Shown one piece after another: positions 34,426 to 42,245 of a stretch of DNA of 64,000 nucleotides (position 1 is the stretch's first letter; every line of letters begins with the position of its first letter). The translations under genes were made by a program, and so were the position numbers. The DNA is from Oscillospiraceae bacterium (GTDB taxonomy: Bacteria > Bacillota > Clostridia > Oscillospirales > Oscillospiraceae): NCBI GenBank assembly GCA_902798545.1, contig CADBWQ010000003.1, forward strand, positions 63,125 through 127,124, read 5' to 3'. Below the pieces are notes generated by a model. It had not been told where the DNA came from. It ran no database searches and worked only from the letters and a program-made list of their open reading frames with translations.

Positions 34426-36894
34426 TTACGGAGACAGGTGCCTGCGGCTCGATCTTCTCTGCTCCGTCACGGAATCGTTCAGGTACTGTGCATAGCTCTC
34501 CGTATCCGGCAGAATCTCTTCCACCTTCAGCGTCGCACCCTCGGGGATTTCCGCCTCCGGTCCGTAGTTCAGGGAGATCTTGAAGGTCTTGCCGTCAAAG
34601 GCGGTGTAATTGGTTTCAATGGAATAGCTCAGGACGAAATCCGCGAAGTCATCCGTCTTGAAAGTGAAGCCGGAAACATTCTGCAGTCCGTTTTCATTCG
34701 GCTCACCCGTCACTTCGAGACTCTCGGTGAGGTTGACGGTTTCGTCCTCACGGATCTGGTACAGCTGAAAATCCTTACCGACGACCGCGTCCTCGGGCAG
34801 CGTGACACTGACGTTGAAGCCGTCATAGGCTGTCGCGTCCACATTCTCCAGTCCGATGCTGAAGACCTGGTATTTGGTCCCGGCGTCAGCAACACCGGCA
34901 GTGTTTTCCTGTGCTTCTGCTCCGGCAGGCGTCGCAGCCTGCTGTACAGCCGCGATGGCGCTCTCGCTCTTCTCTTCGTCCAGCACTTCGGCAAGGGCTG
35001 TGGCGTTCTCCGGCAGATAGCGGTCATTTACCGTGCTGATAACGGCAATCTCGTTTTCGCTTGTGACTTCGGTGGCGCCGTCCGCTTTCACGGCGATGCT
35101 GAACACCGCACCGTCCTGCATGGTGACGGTCAGGAACGCCACATCTTCGCTTGCCTTCAGGGCGCAGATGGTCCAGTCGGCTTCCGCCGCCGTAACGCTC
35201 AGGACATCCGCGGCGGAGACGCTGACATCCGCGATGCGGGACATGAAGTCCGCGATTTTATCTTCCGCTGTAATATTCAGTTCCTTCAGCACGTCCGAGA
35301 GCAGGATCTCCCGCGCGCCGGGGACGGAAGAGGTAAAGACCTGTCCGTCCACCTCGTATTCAAAGCTCACCGAATACACGATGGCATAGATGGAGAAGCT
35401 GTCGGCGTCGAAGACGACCTCCCGCTCGCTTGCGGGCTCGGCATCCGCCGCCTGCTCGATCACTTCGGCGTCTCCCGCCTTGTCGATGTGGACAACCTGT
35501 GTGGTCTGATCCACGTGGGCGCTCGCCCAGGGGGTGAGAGTTACGCGGATGGGAGTGGCGGGCTCGATCTCGTTGCCCTCGGCATCATAGAACTTGATAT
35601 CGACGGCCTGGACCTCCAGGACCTCGCCGTTTATAGCATCGGAGACGGTGTTCTTCAGGCTGTTGCCGTTCACCGGGCTTGCGGACATGCGGGTGTTCTC
35701 CGGGAATGCGCCTTCGGGTGCCTCGACACTGACCCGGATGCCGCCGGCGAGCTTCTCGAAGCTCTGGGCGGGCATGGGAACTGCAGGCACGTCAGCTTCC
35801 GTGTCTGTGGATTCAGTCTCTTCTTCGTTTTCGTCTTCTGTGTCGTCTTTGGTGTTGTCTTTGGTTTCGTCTTTGGTTTCGTCTTTGGTTTCTTCGCTGT
35901 CAGTCAGATTGTCAGTCTCTTCGATCTCGGATTTTTCTTCGGCGGCATCCGCGTCGTCTGTCTCTTCATGCTCTTCTGTGGCGGCAGGCTCTGCCTCGTC
36001 CGTGTCTTCCGTCAGGGCTTCCGTGATCTCGTCGGTAACTGAGATTTCTTCCGGTTCGCCGTCGTCCAGCTCATACACCGCGAAGCAGTCCGCGTCGTGA
36101 ACATGCTCGATGATCTCCGGCTGTCCGCAGATCAGCCAGGCGTACCCGTCCTCATCCACATAGATGCTTCCGTCGTCATTCTTCTGGTAGCAGTCGTCGC
36201 TGTGGGTGTGCAGGATGATCTCCGGCTTATCGCAGGTCAGGACGCGGTCAGTCAGATAGCACTCATCCGTATGGGTATGAGCGCCCTCGCCCTCTTCCAT
36301 GCCGCAGGTCAGGATCCACTCGGTCCGGTAGCAGTCTTCGGAGTGCAGGTGCGCGCCCTCCCCTGCTTCCATGCCGCAGGACAGGACTTCGTTCCAGGCA
36401 TAGCAATCATCCGTATGCTCATGCTCCTCGTCGGTATTGTCACAGAGGAGTTCTCCGCGCTCCAGGGTATAGCAGTCCCCGGTATGCTGATGTCCCTCGT
36501 TCTCCTCGAGATCGCAGGCCAGCGTTGTCACAGCCGTGTAACAGTCATCCGTGTGCCGGTGACCGGGGTTCTCCTCCAGACCGCAGACAAGCGTGGTGTT
36601 CTCGAGGTAGCAGGCATCCGAATGCGTATGCGCCTCCAGCTCCGGGAGAGTGCATGCGAGATTCCCATACTCATCATAGCAGTCGGCATTGTGAGTATGT
36701 ACAACCCGCTCCGCGCCCTCCTCCATATAAGGACACTCCAGAACCACCCTGGTGTAGGTTTTGGCAATCGCGTCCATGCGCAGACCGGAGAAAACGCCCA
36801 GTGACACGATCATGGACAGGCACAGGACCAGAGCGATCCAGCGATCGCGTTCCTTCCTGTTTCTTTCGATCCGTTTCAGCACTGATTCCATCAT
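34426..36894 (-). CDS. N-terminal part of the split adhesin, with nine His/Cys repeats
   Basis: 822 residues. A basic N terminus and a hydrophobic segment (~20-37, ALVLCLSMIVSLGVFSGL) form the export signal. Residues ~60-275 carry nine HxHxxxCY/F units (HTHNADCY, HTHSDACY, HRHTDDCY and so on to HVHDADCF), each with a later Cys. An acidic stretch follows with KDETKDETKDNTKDD, then two copies of a beta-rich module (GIRVSVEAPEGAFPENT; FSIYAIVYSVSFEYEVDGQVF). The last 12 residues (QRRSSRRHLSP) are out-of-frame sequence: after LNDSVT the expected segment is missing and the sequence resumes one frame away as DGAEKIEP. As encoded, the product would be secreted without a wall anchor. AAAGGA lies 12-17 nt before the start. 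Confidence 0.85.
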   Translation of the reverse strand: MMESVLKRIERNRKERDRWIALVLCLSMIVSLGVFSGLRMDAIAKTYTRVVLECPYMEEGAERVVHTHNADCYDEYGNLACTLPELEAHTHSDACYLENTTLVCGLEENPGHRHTDDCYTAVTTLACDLEENEGHQHTGDCYTLERGELLCDNTDEEHEHTDDCYAWNEVLSCGMEAGEGAHLHSEDCYRTEWILTCGMEEGEGAHTHTDECYLTDRVLTCDKPEIILHTHSDDCYQKNDDGSIYVDEDGYAWLICGQPEIIEHVHDADCFAVYELDDGEPEEISVTDEITEALTEDTDEAEPAATEEHEETDDADAAEEKSEIEETDNLTDSEETKDETKDETKDNTKDDTEDENEEETESTDTEADVPAVPMPAQSFEKLAGGIRVSVEAPEGAFPENTRMSASPVNGNSLKNTVSDAINGEVLEVQAVDIKFYDAEGNEIEPATPIRVTLTPWASAHVDQTTQVVHIDKAGDAEVIEQAADAEPASEREVVFDADSFSIYAIVYSVSFEYEVDGQVFTSSVPGAREILLSDVLKELNITAEDKIADFMSRIADVSVSAADVLSVTAAEADWTICALKASEDVAFLTVTMQDGAVFSIAVKADGATEVTSENEIAVISTVNDRYLPENATALAEVLDEEKSESAIAAVQQAATPAGAEAQENTAGVADAGTKYQVFSIGLENVDATAYDGFNVSVTLPEDAVVGKDFQLYQIREDETVNLTESLEVTGEPNENGLQNVSGFTFKTDDFADFVLSYSIETNYTAFDGKTFKISLNYGPEAEIPEGATLKVEEILPDTESYAQYLNDSVTEQRRSSRRHLSP

Positions 36895-37635
36895 GACTAC
36901 ATATTGTCCTTTCTAAAGGTTACAGATCAAGATATAGAAACGGCCATTTTGACATACTAATTCAATTTTTACTATACTGCTTTGTTACCAATTTTTCAAG
37001 ATAAGTTCAGCTTGTCTTTTGCTAATTTAAGGTTTTCTTAATAATACCTGGCAGATCCTTCTGTCTCCGCCTCACCGTTCATCGGCTTGGAACAGCTGAG
37101 ACGCCGCCCCGCGGAGATGGCTTTGCCGGGGCGTCTGAGACGCCGCCCCTTCCGGACCATTATCCTGTATATTCACATATTAACAAGCCAGCAGTCAACA
37201 AAGCCATCAATTTTGATATAAAATTTCGGTAATAACTGCCGGCGTACTTCATTTTTTTGTTAGGTTTTATTAATACTTCAAAAGTTTGAAAAAATCGTTG
37301 ATCTATATGCTTCTGATAACTTTTCTCCCTTTTTTTACATATTATCACGCTGTCCAGACAATTTCAACAATTTATTCACAATTGTATGTACAAATGATGT
37401 ATTTTTATTTTTACTCAGATTATTTGTTTGTTTATGCAGTTTCTTGTCATTTTTTGTGCAAATCCAGACTGTTTTACCTGCCGGTCTTTCATCTCTGTCA
37501 TCCTCCGGGTCCACCTGCGATGACGTTCTTGATCTCAGCTGTATTCTTCCTGCAGACAGGGAGGATCAGAAACGTTCCCCTTTCGTTTCCAGTAAACAAT
37601 CCAACCTCTAGTGACAGCAATGCTATAGTTTATCC
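36895..37635. other. AT-rich intergenic region between divergent adhesin and queT
   Basis: It contains the adhesin promoter and, at 37094-37152, a GC-rich patch in which tgagacgccgcccc occurs twice around an inverted partner (ccggggcgtc). The 125-codon frame 37286-37663 lacks protein-like composition and a ribosome site. Nothing else is seen. Confidence 0.5.
36971..36999 (-). promoter_or_regulatory. Promoter of the adhesin locus
   Basis: On the minus strand: TTGAAA (36999-36994), a 17-bp spacer and TATAGT (36976-36971), giving a ~70-nt leader before the start at 36894. Confidence 0.6.
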
Positions 37636-37664
37636 TTGCTTTTTGCTTCAGAGCATGCTATAGT
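37636..37664 (+). promoter_or_regulatory. Promoter of queT
   Basis: TTGCTT (37636-37641), a 17-bp spacer and TATAGT (37659-37664). The RNA would begin about 10 nt before the preQ1 riboswitch. Confidence 0.65.
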
Positions 37665-37680
37665 ATCGCCGCAATTCAAT

Positions 37681-37724
37681 CCGTGAGTTCGAAACCATCC
37701 TCACGTAAAACAAAACTAAGGAGA
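37681..37724 (+). ncRNA. preQ1-I riboswitch of queT
   Basis: cgtgag (37682-37687) pairs with ctcacg (37700-37705) around a ttcgaaaccatc loop. This is followed by an A-rich tail, taaaacaaaactaaggag, whose ACTAAGG end fits the H-type pseudoknot and Shine-Dalgarno overlap of class I preQ1 riboswitches. The ribosome site is part of the tail, so ligand binding should block translation of queT. Size, tail and downstream gene all agree. Confidence 0.85.
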
Positions 37725-37734
37725 ACAACCGAAT

Positions 37735-38232
37735 ATGAAAAACAAGAACCTGCTGTTCATGACACAGGCTGCCATGATCGCTGCGGTCTATGTTGCGCTG
37801 ACCTACATCTTCGCGCCCATTTCGTTCAGCGAAATACAGATCCGCATCGCCGAGGCTCTGACGATTCTGCCTGTGTTCACACCGGCTGCGATTCCCGGCC
37901 TCTTTATCGGCTGCCTGATCGGCAACACCGTCGGCGGCGCTCTGCTCCCGGACATCGTCTGCGGCAGCCTCGCCACCCTGATCGGCGCCTTCTTCACCTG
38001 GAAGCTGCGCAACGCGCACCCTTTCCTGGCTCCCATCCCCCCGATCGTGTCCAACACACTGGTCGTTCCCTTCGTTCTGAAGTACGCTTACATGGTGGAT
38101 CTGCCGATTCTCCTCATGATGCTGACCGTCTGCATTGGAGAGATTCTCTCCTGCGGCGTGCTGGGGCTGATCCTCTACTATGCGCTGCGGCCATACAAGG
38201 ACCGTATCTTCCACACGACGCTGGTCGCGTAA
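37735..38232 (+). CDS. queT: QueT family queuosine-precursor transporter
   Basis: 165 residues with five to six TM segments, matching the QueT family: ALTYIFAPISFSEIQIRIAEAL (with the conserved RIAEAL), PAAIPGLFIGCLIGN and ALLPDIVCGSLATLIGAF-type motifs. QueT proteins are the substrate-binding membrane subunits (S components) of an ECF-type importer for the queuosine precursors preQ0/preQ1, working with shared EcfAA'T modules encoded elsewhere. The preQ1-I riboswitch directly upstream independently supports the assignment. It is monocistronic, with a terminator 12 nt after the stop. Confidence 0.95.
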   Translation: MKNKNLLFMTQAAMIAAVYVALTYIFAPISFSEIQIRIAEALTILPVFTPAAIPGLFIGCLIGNTVGGALLPDIVCGSLATLIGAFFTWKLRNAHPFLAPIPPIVSNTLVVPFVLKYAYMVDLPILLMMLTVCIGEILSCGVLGLILYYALRPYKDRIFHTTLVA

Positions 38233-38243
38233 GCTGCGGCAAA

Positions 38244-38286
38244 ACCGCCCGAACCGATTTCTCTTTCGGTCCGGGCGGTCTTTTTT
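38244..38286 (+). terminator. Terminator of queT
   Basis: accgcccgaaccga pairs with tcggtccgggcggt (near-perfect), followed by ctttttt. Confidence 0.85.
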
Positions 38287-38363
38287 ATCTCTTGCTGTGT
38301 TTTTCGCTTTCTGTTTAGCTTTTTATGCTTCTTGTTCTCACTTCTCCGGTGCGAGGTCTTTTT

Positions 38364-40352
38364 TCAGGGTCTCAGCTGAAGATACAGGTCGCGGTACTGC
38401 CTGGCCGACTGGCCCCAGGAGACGTCCTTCTCCATGTTGCGCACGACCATCTCGTCCCAGCGCTCCCGCTCCGTGAAGTAGAGGGTCTTGGCGCGGTTGA
38501 TGGCATCCAGCAGCAGGCCCGCTTCATAGCGGTCAAAGGTAAATCCGTTGCCCGTGTTCTCATACTTGTTATAGGGCGCGACGGTATCCTTCAGGCCGCC
38601 GGTTTCGCGTACGATCGGCACCGTGCCGTAGCGCATCGCGATCAGCTGGGTCAGGCCGCAGGGCTCGAACAGCGACGGCACCAGGAAGGCGTCTGCGCCG
38701 GCATAGATCTCGTGGGCACGGCTCTCATCGTACATGATGTTGGAGCAGACGCTGCCCTTGTAGGTTGCTTCGTAATAGCGGAAGGCGTCCTCGTACTTCG
38801 GCTCGCCGGTTCCCAGCACCACGACCTGGGTATTGCCGTCGATCAGCGAGGGCATGACGGCGTTTACGAGGTCCAGACCCTTCTGGTCCGTTAGGCGGGA
38901 GACCAGGCCGATCACGAACTTGCCCTCGTCCTGCTCCAGGCCGAGTCTTTCCTGCAGGTCGCGCTTGATTTCTTTCTTCTTCGCGACGGCGTCCTTCTTC
39001 TCGTAGTTCACCGGCAGGAGCGCATCCGTCGCGGTGTCCCAGAGCTCCACATCGATGCCGTTGACGATGCCGCGGAGCTTTCCGGAGTGATGACGCAGGT
39101 GGGCGTCCAGATTCTCGCCGTAGAAGCCGGTCTGGATCTCTCCGGCATAGGTGTTGCTCACGGTGGTGATCATGTCGGCATAGGCAAGGCCCGCCTTCAT
39201 GAGGTTGGCGTCGTTATAGCCCTGCTTCAGGACGTCGATGTTGAAGAGGTGATCGGGCAGCCCGGACCAGTACTTCACGGCGGGAATGCTGTACACGCCC
39301 TGGAAGCGCAGGTTGTGGATTGTGAGCATGGTCTTCGCGCCGCCCACAGGCGTACCGGCGAACAGGGTCTTGAGATAGACCGGGACCAGGGCCGCCTGCC
39401 AGTCGTGGCAGTGGATGATGTCCGGAATCCAGTTCAGGTAATTGAGCGCCGCCAGCGCCGCCTTGGAGAAGAAGCAGTACTTGGGGATGTCGTCGACCAG
39501 GTTGGTATAGGGATTGCCGGCACTGAAGAACTCCTCGTTGTCGATAAAGTCATACACGACGCCGTCCTGGATGTATTCCATGACCCCGACGTAGAAGCTT
39601 CTGCCGTCGGCAAAAAGGTCCATCATGAACTCGCCGCGGTAGACCATCTTCTCCTGGTACTTCCAGGGGATGCACTTATAGCGCGGAAGGATCACACGCA
39701 CGTCGCAGTTCTGCTTGCTGAGCTCTCTTGGCAGGGCGTACATCACGTCGGCGAGGCCGCCCGTCTTCACAAACGGATAGCACTCCGAGCCGATGAAGGC
39801 GATGCTGCGCCGGGGCTGGGGCAGTTCAGGCTCCGCCGTCTCGACTGCGGGGGCTTCTGCTTCCGGTGCGGGTGCCGCTGCTTCGGGCGCAGGCTCTGCG
39901 GCCGGGGCAACTTCCTCCACCGGGGCAGGAGCGGCGACTTCCGCGGGAGCTTCCGCCGGAACTTCAGCCGGGGCGGGCTTCACTTCCACGACGGTCGGCT
40001 CTACCACGGGTTCTTCTGCCGGCTTCTTCGCGGCGGTCTTTTTTGCCACAGGTTTTTTCGCGGCAGGCTTCTTTGCTGCGGTCTTTTTCTCTATGGTTTT
40101 CTTCTCCGCGGCCTTCGGTGCTTCCGCGGCGGCGGTCTTCGCCGCTGTCGCCGGCTTTGCGGCCGGTTTCTTCGCCGCCGGTTTCTTCGCCGCGGGCTTC
40201 CTGGCCTCGACCTTTTCTTCAGCCGCTTTGGCCTCGACGGGCTTTTCTGCAACAGCTTTGGTCTCAGCGGGGCTGGTCTCGACGGCTTTCTCCGTCACGA
40301 CGGGCTCCGTCTTTTCCGTTTTCTTTATGGGTGTGGATTTCTTGGTTGCCAT
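38364..40352 (-). CDS. glgA: Glycogen/starch synthase with a lysine/alanine/proline-rich N-terminal extension
   Basis: 662 residues; the usual GlgA is ~480. The catalytic part starts near residue 180 with SIAFIGSECYPFVKTGGLADV, which has the KTGGL ADP-glucose motif. It continues through IIHCHDWQAAL, TIHNLRFQG and VNGIDVELWD to the C-terminal SLFEPCGLTQLIAMRYG motif of GT5 synthases. It transfers glucose from ADP-glucose to glycogen. The first ~180 residues are low-complexity: KPAAKKPAAKKPA-type, histone-H1-like repeats followed by an acidic Ala/Pro/Glu section (APAPVEEVAPAAEPAPEA). I chose the ATG at 40352 because GGAGG is ~7 nt upstream; the ATG at 40358 abuts the ribosome site. No other glycogen genes are adjacent. 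Confidence 0.92.
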   Translation of the reverse strand: MATKKSTPIKKTEKTEPVVTEKAVETSPAETKAVAEKPVEAKAAEEKVEARKPAAKKPAAKKPAAKPATAAKTAAAEAPKAAEKKTIEKKTAAKKPAAKKPVAKKTAAKKPAEEPVVEPTVVEVKPAPAEVPAEAPAEVAAPAPVEEVAPAAEPAPEAAAPAPEAEAPAVETAEPELPQPRRSIAFIGSECYPFVKTGGLADVMYALPRELSKQNCDVRVILPRYKCIPWKYQEKMVYRGEFMMDLFADGRSFYVGVMEYIQDGVVYDFIDNEEFFSAGNPYTNLVDDIPKYCFFSKAALAALNYLNWIPDIIHCHDWQAALVPVYLKTLFAGTPVGGAKTMLTIHNLRFQGVYSIPAVKYWSGLPDHLFNIDVLKQGYNDANLMKAGLAYADMITTVSNTYAGEIQTGFYGENLDAHLRHHSGKLRGIVNGIDVELWDTATDALLPVNYEKKDAVAKKKEIKRDLQERLGLEQDEGKFVIGLVSRLTDQKGLDLVNAVMPSLIDGNTQVVVLGTGEPKYEDAFRYYEATYKGSVCSNIMYDESRAHEIYAGADAFLVPSLFEPCGLTQLIAMRYGTVPIVRETGGLKDTVAPYNKYENTGNGFTFDRYEAGLLLDAINRAKTLYFTERERWDEMVVRNMEKDVSWGQSARQYRDLYLQLRP

Positions 40353-40391
40353 GGTCATCCTCCTCGTCAGTTCTGATTAAACCTGAGATAA

Positions 40392-40420
40392 ATTATAATG
40401 TGCTTTGCATAGAAAAGCAA
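40392..40420 (-). promoter_or_regulatory. Promoter of glgA
   Basis: On the minus strand: TTGCTT (40420-40415), a 17-bp spacer and TATAAT (40397-40392), ~40 nt before the start. Confidence 0.75.
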
Positions 40421-40431
40421 GACGAAAATGG

Positions 40432-40466
40432 AACACCGCCGGCTGACCTTCTCAGCCGGCGGTGTT
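40432..40466 (-). terminator. Terminator of the hydCBA operon
   Basis: A perfect 15-bp stem (aacaccgccggctga / tcagccggcggtgtt) with a 5-nt loop. The minus-strand tail is CCATTTTCGTCTT. Confidence 0.7.
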
Positions 40467-40550
40467 GTCATGCTGTCCGTGCAGCGTTTTCTGAAACCGC
40501 CCCTCCCCGCCGGAGGCAGGGAGATTACGGTCTTTCCTTACTGACAGAGA

Positions 40551-42242
40551 TCAGTGCTGTCCGTGCAGCGGATAGTGGATATGCAGAAGCTCGTGGGCGC
40601 GGCCCTTCAGCAGCTCGTCGTAGATATAATCCAGCGCCGGGTTCTGCTGCGGGATCTTGAGCTCGCAGTCCTCGTCTGCCTTGAAGATGGCTTCCACACG
40701 CTCTCTCTTGCGGGCGTTGGAGGCGGGCGGCTGTCCGCCGCCGCCGATGCAGCCGTTCGGGCAGGCCATGACTTCGATGAAGTCGAAGTATTCTTCCCCG
40801 CTCTCGACCTTCTCAATCAGGCGGTCGGCATTCGCGAGGCCGTTGGCCACCGCGATCTTGAGCGTCAGGTCACCCGCGGTGACCGAGAAAGCCTTGATTC
40901 CCTCCAGGCCGCGGACGCCGCACTCGGCGATGGTCTTCAGGGTATCGGGAGAGGCGTCGGCCAGCACCTTGCGGATGACGGCCTCCGTCACGCCGCCCGT
41001 AACGCCGAAGATGACGCCGGCGCCGGTGTAATCGCCCAGAGGATCGTCCGGCTCGGAGTCGGGCAGGTTCTTGAAGTCGATACCGGCGGCCTTGATGAGG
41101 CGGACCAGCTCATCCGTGGTGAGGACCAGGTCGATGAGGCGCTTGCCGTCTTTTTCAAGCTCCGGCCGTCTGGCCTCGAACTTCTTCGCCGTGCAGGGCA
41201 TGATGGCGACGGAGTAGACATCCTCGTCCTTGAACTGCTGGCGGATCAGGGCGCCCAACATTTCCATGGGGCTGCCCGCCGTGGAAACCTGCGGCATCAG
41301 GTTCGGATGGGCCTTCTCCACATGCTGGATCCAGCCGGGGCAGCAGGAGGTGAACATCGGGAGCTTGGCCCCGGACTTGACCTTCTCCAGGAACTCCGCG
41401 CTCTCTTCCATGATGGTGAGGTCGGCGGAGAGGTTGGTGTCATACACCACATCAACGCCGAGGCGGCGCAGCGCCGTGACAAGCTTTCCGGTGACGGGCT
41501 CGTTGGCGGGCATGCCGAATTCCTCGGCCATGCCGACGCGCACGCTGGGCGCGTACTGGACCACGACCCGCTTGTTCGGATCGTTCAGCATCGCCCACAT
41601 CTCGGGGATCTGACGGTTGATGGTGATGGCGCCGGTGGGGCAGACCGCCGCGCACTGGCCGCAGCCGACACAGCCGGTCTCGCTCAGCATCTTGCCGAAG
41701 CCGGGGGCGACGACCGCCCGTTTGCCGCGCTTGGTGAAATCAATGGCGCCGACGTTCTGGATCTCGGAGCACATACGGACGCAGAGGCCGCACAGGATGC
41801 ACTTGGTCGGGTCTCTAGTGATGCAGGGGGAAGAGACATCCAGCGGCAGCTTGGGATAGGTGTTCTCCTCAAAGCGCGGCTCCACGACGTTATAGCGGTG
41901 CGCGTATTCCTGGAGCTTGCAGCGTCCGCTCTGCTCACAGGTGAGGCAGTCGGCGCGGTGGCTGCTCATGAGCAGCTGCAGCGTGGTGTGGCGGCTCTCC
42001 AGGACCTTTTTGGTGTGGGTGTTGACGATCATGCCGTTGCGGGGCTGCATGGAGCAGGCCGCATCCATCGCTCCGCGCTCGTTCTCGACCAGGCAGAGAC
42101 GGCAGCCGCCGTAGATGGAAAGGTTCTCGCAGTAGCAGAGAGACGGAATGTCGATTCCGTTGTTTCTGGCGACCTCGAGCACGTTGCGCTCATTGGTAAA
42201 CGGACATTCGATGCCGTCGATGATCATTTTCTTTTCAGCCAT
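40551..42242 (-). CDS. hydA: [FeFe] hydrogenase catalytic subunit (trimeric HydA)
   Basis: 563 residues. N-terminal plant-type [2Fe-2S] domain (CYCENLSIYGGCRLC), His/Cys3 [4Fe-4S] motif (HRADCLTCEQSGRC), and two ferredoxin clusters (CILCGLCVRMC; CVGCGQCAAVCP). The H-cluster domain has all three signatures: TSCCPGW (~299), MPCTAKKFE (~349) and EVMACPNGCIGGGGQP (~490). The enzyme interconverts protons and H2. With hydB and hydC upstream it forms the NADH- and ferredoxin-linked (bifurcating-type) soluble complex. It starts 4 nt after hydB. It is shorter than many trimeric HydA subunits because it lacks a C-terminal [2Fe-2S] extension. Maturases HydEFG are not in the window. Confidence 0.95.
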   Translation of the reverse strand: MAEKKMIIDGIECPFTNERNVLEVARNNGIDIPSLCYCENLSIYGGCRLCLVENERGAMDAACSMQPRNGMIVNTHTKKVLESRHTTLQLLMSSHRADCLTCEQSGRCKLQEYAHRYNVVEPRFEENTYPKLPLDVSSPCITRDPTKCILCGLCVRMCSEIQNVGAIDFTKRGKRAVVAPGFGKMLSETGCVGCGQCAAVCPTGAITINRQIPEMWAMLNDPNKRVVVQYAPSVRVGMAEEFGMPANEPVTGKLVTALRRLGVDVVYDTNLSADLTIMEESAEFLEKVKSGAKLPMFTSCCPGWIQHVEKAHPNLMPQVSTAGSPMEMLGALIRQQFKDEDVYSVAIMPCTAKKFEARRPELEKDGKRLIDLVLTTDELVRLIKAAGIDFKNLPDSEPDDPLGDYTGAGVIFGVTGGVTEAVIRKVLADASPDTLKTIAECGVRGLEGIKAFSVTAGDLTLKIAVANGLANADRLIEKVESGEEYFDFIEVMACPNGCIGGGGQPPASNARKRERVEAIFKADEDCELKIPQQNPALDYIYDELLKGRAHELLHIHYPLHGQH

Positions 42243-42245
42243 GGC

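Noticed and set aside
36070-36725. His/Cys repeats read as a DNA-level CRISPR or satellite array
   Set aside because: Spacing is irregular at DNA level and the repeat is clear only in protein sequence, inside an intact reading frame.
37286-37663. 125-codon plus-strand ORF upstream of queT
   Set aside because: It runs through the queT promoter, is AT-biased low-complexity sequence and has no ribosome site.
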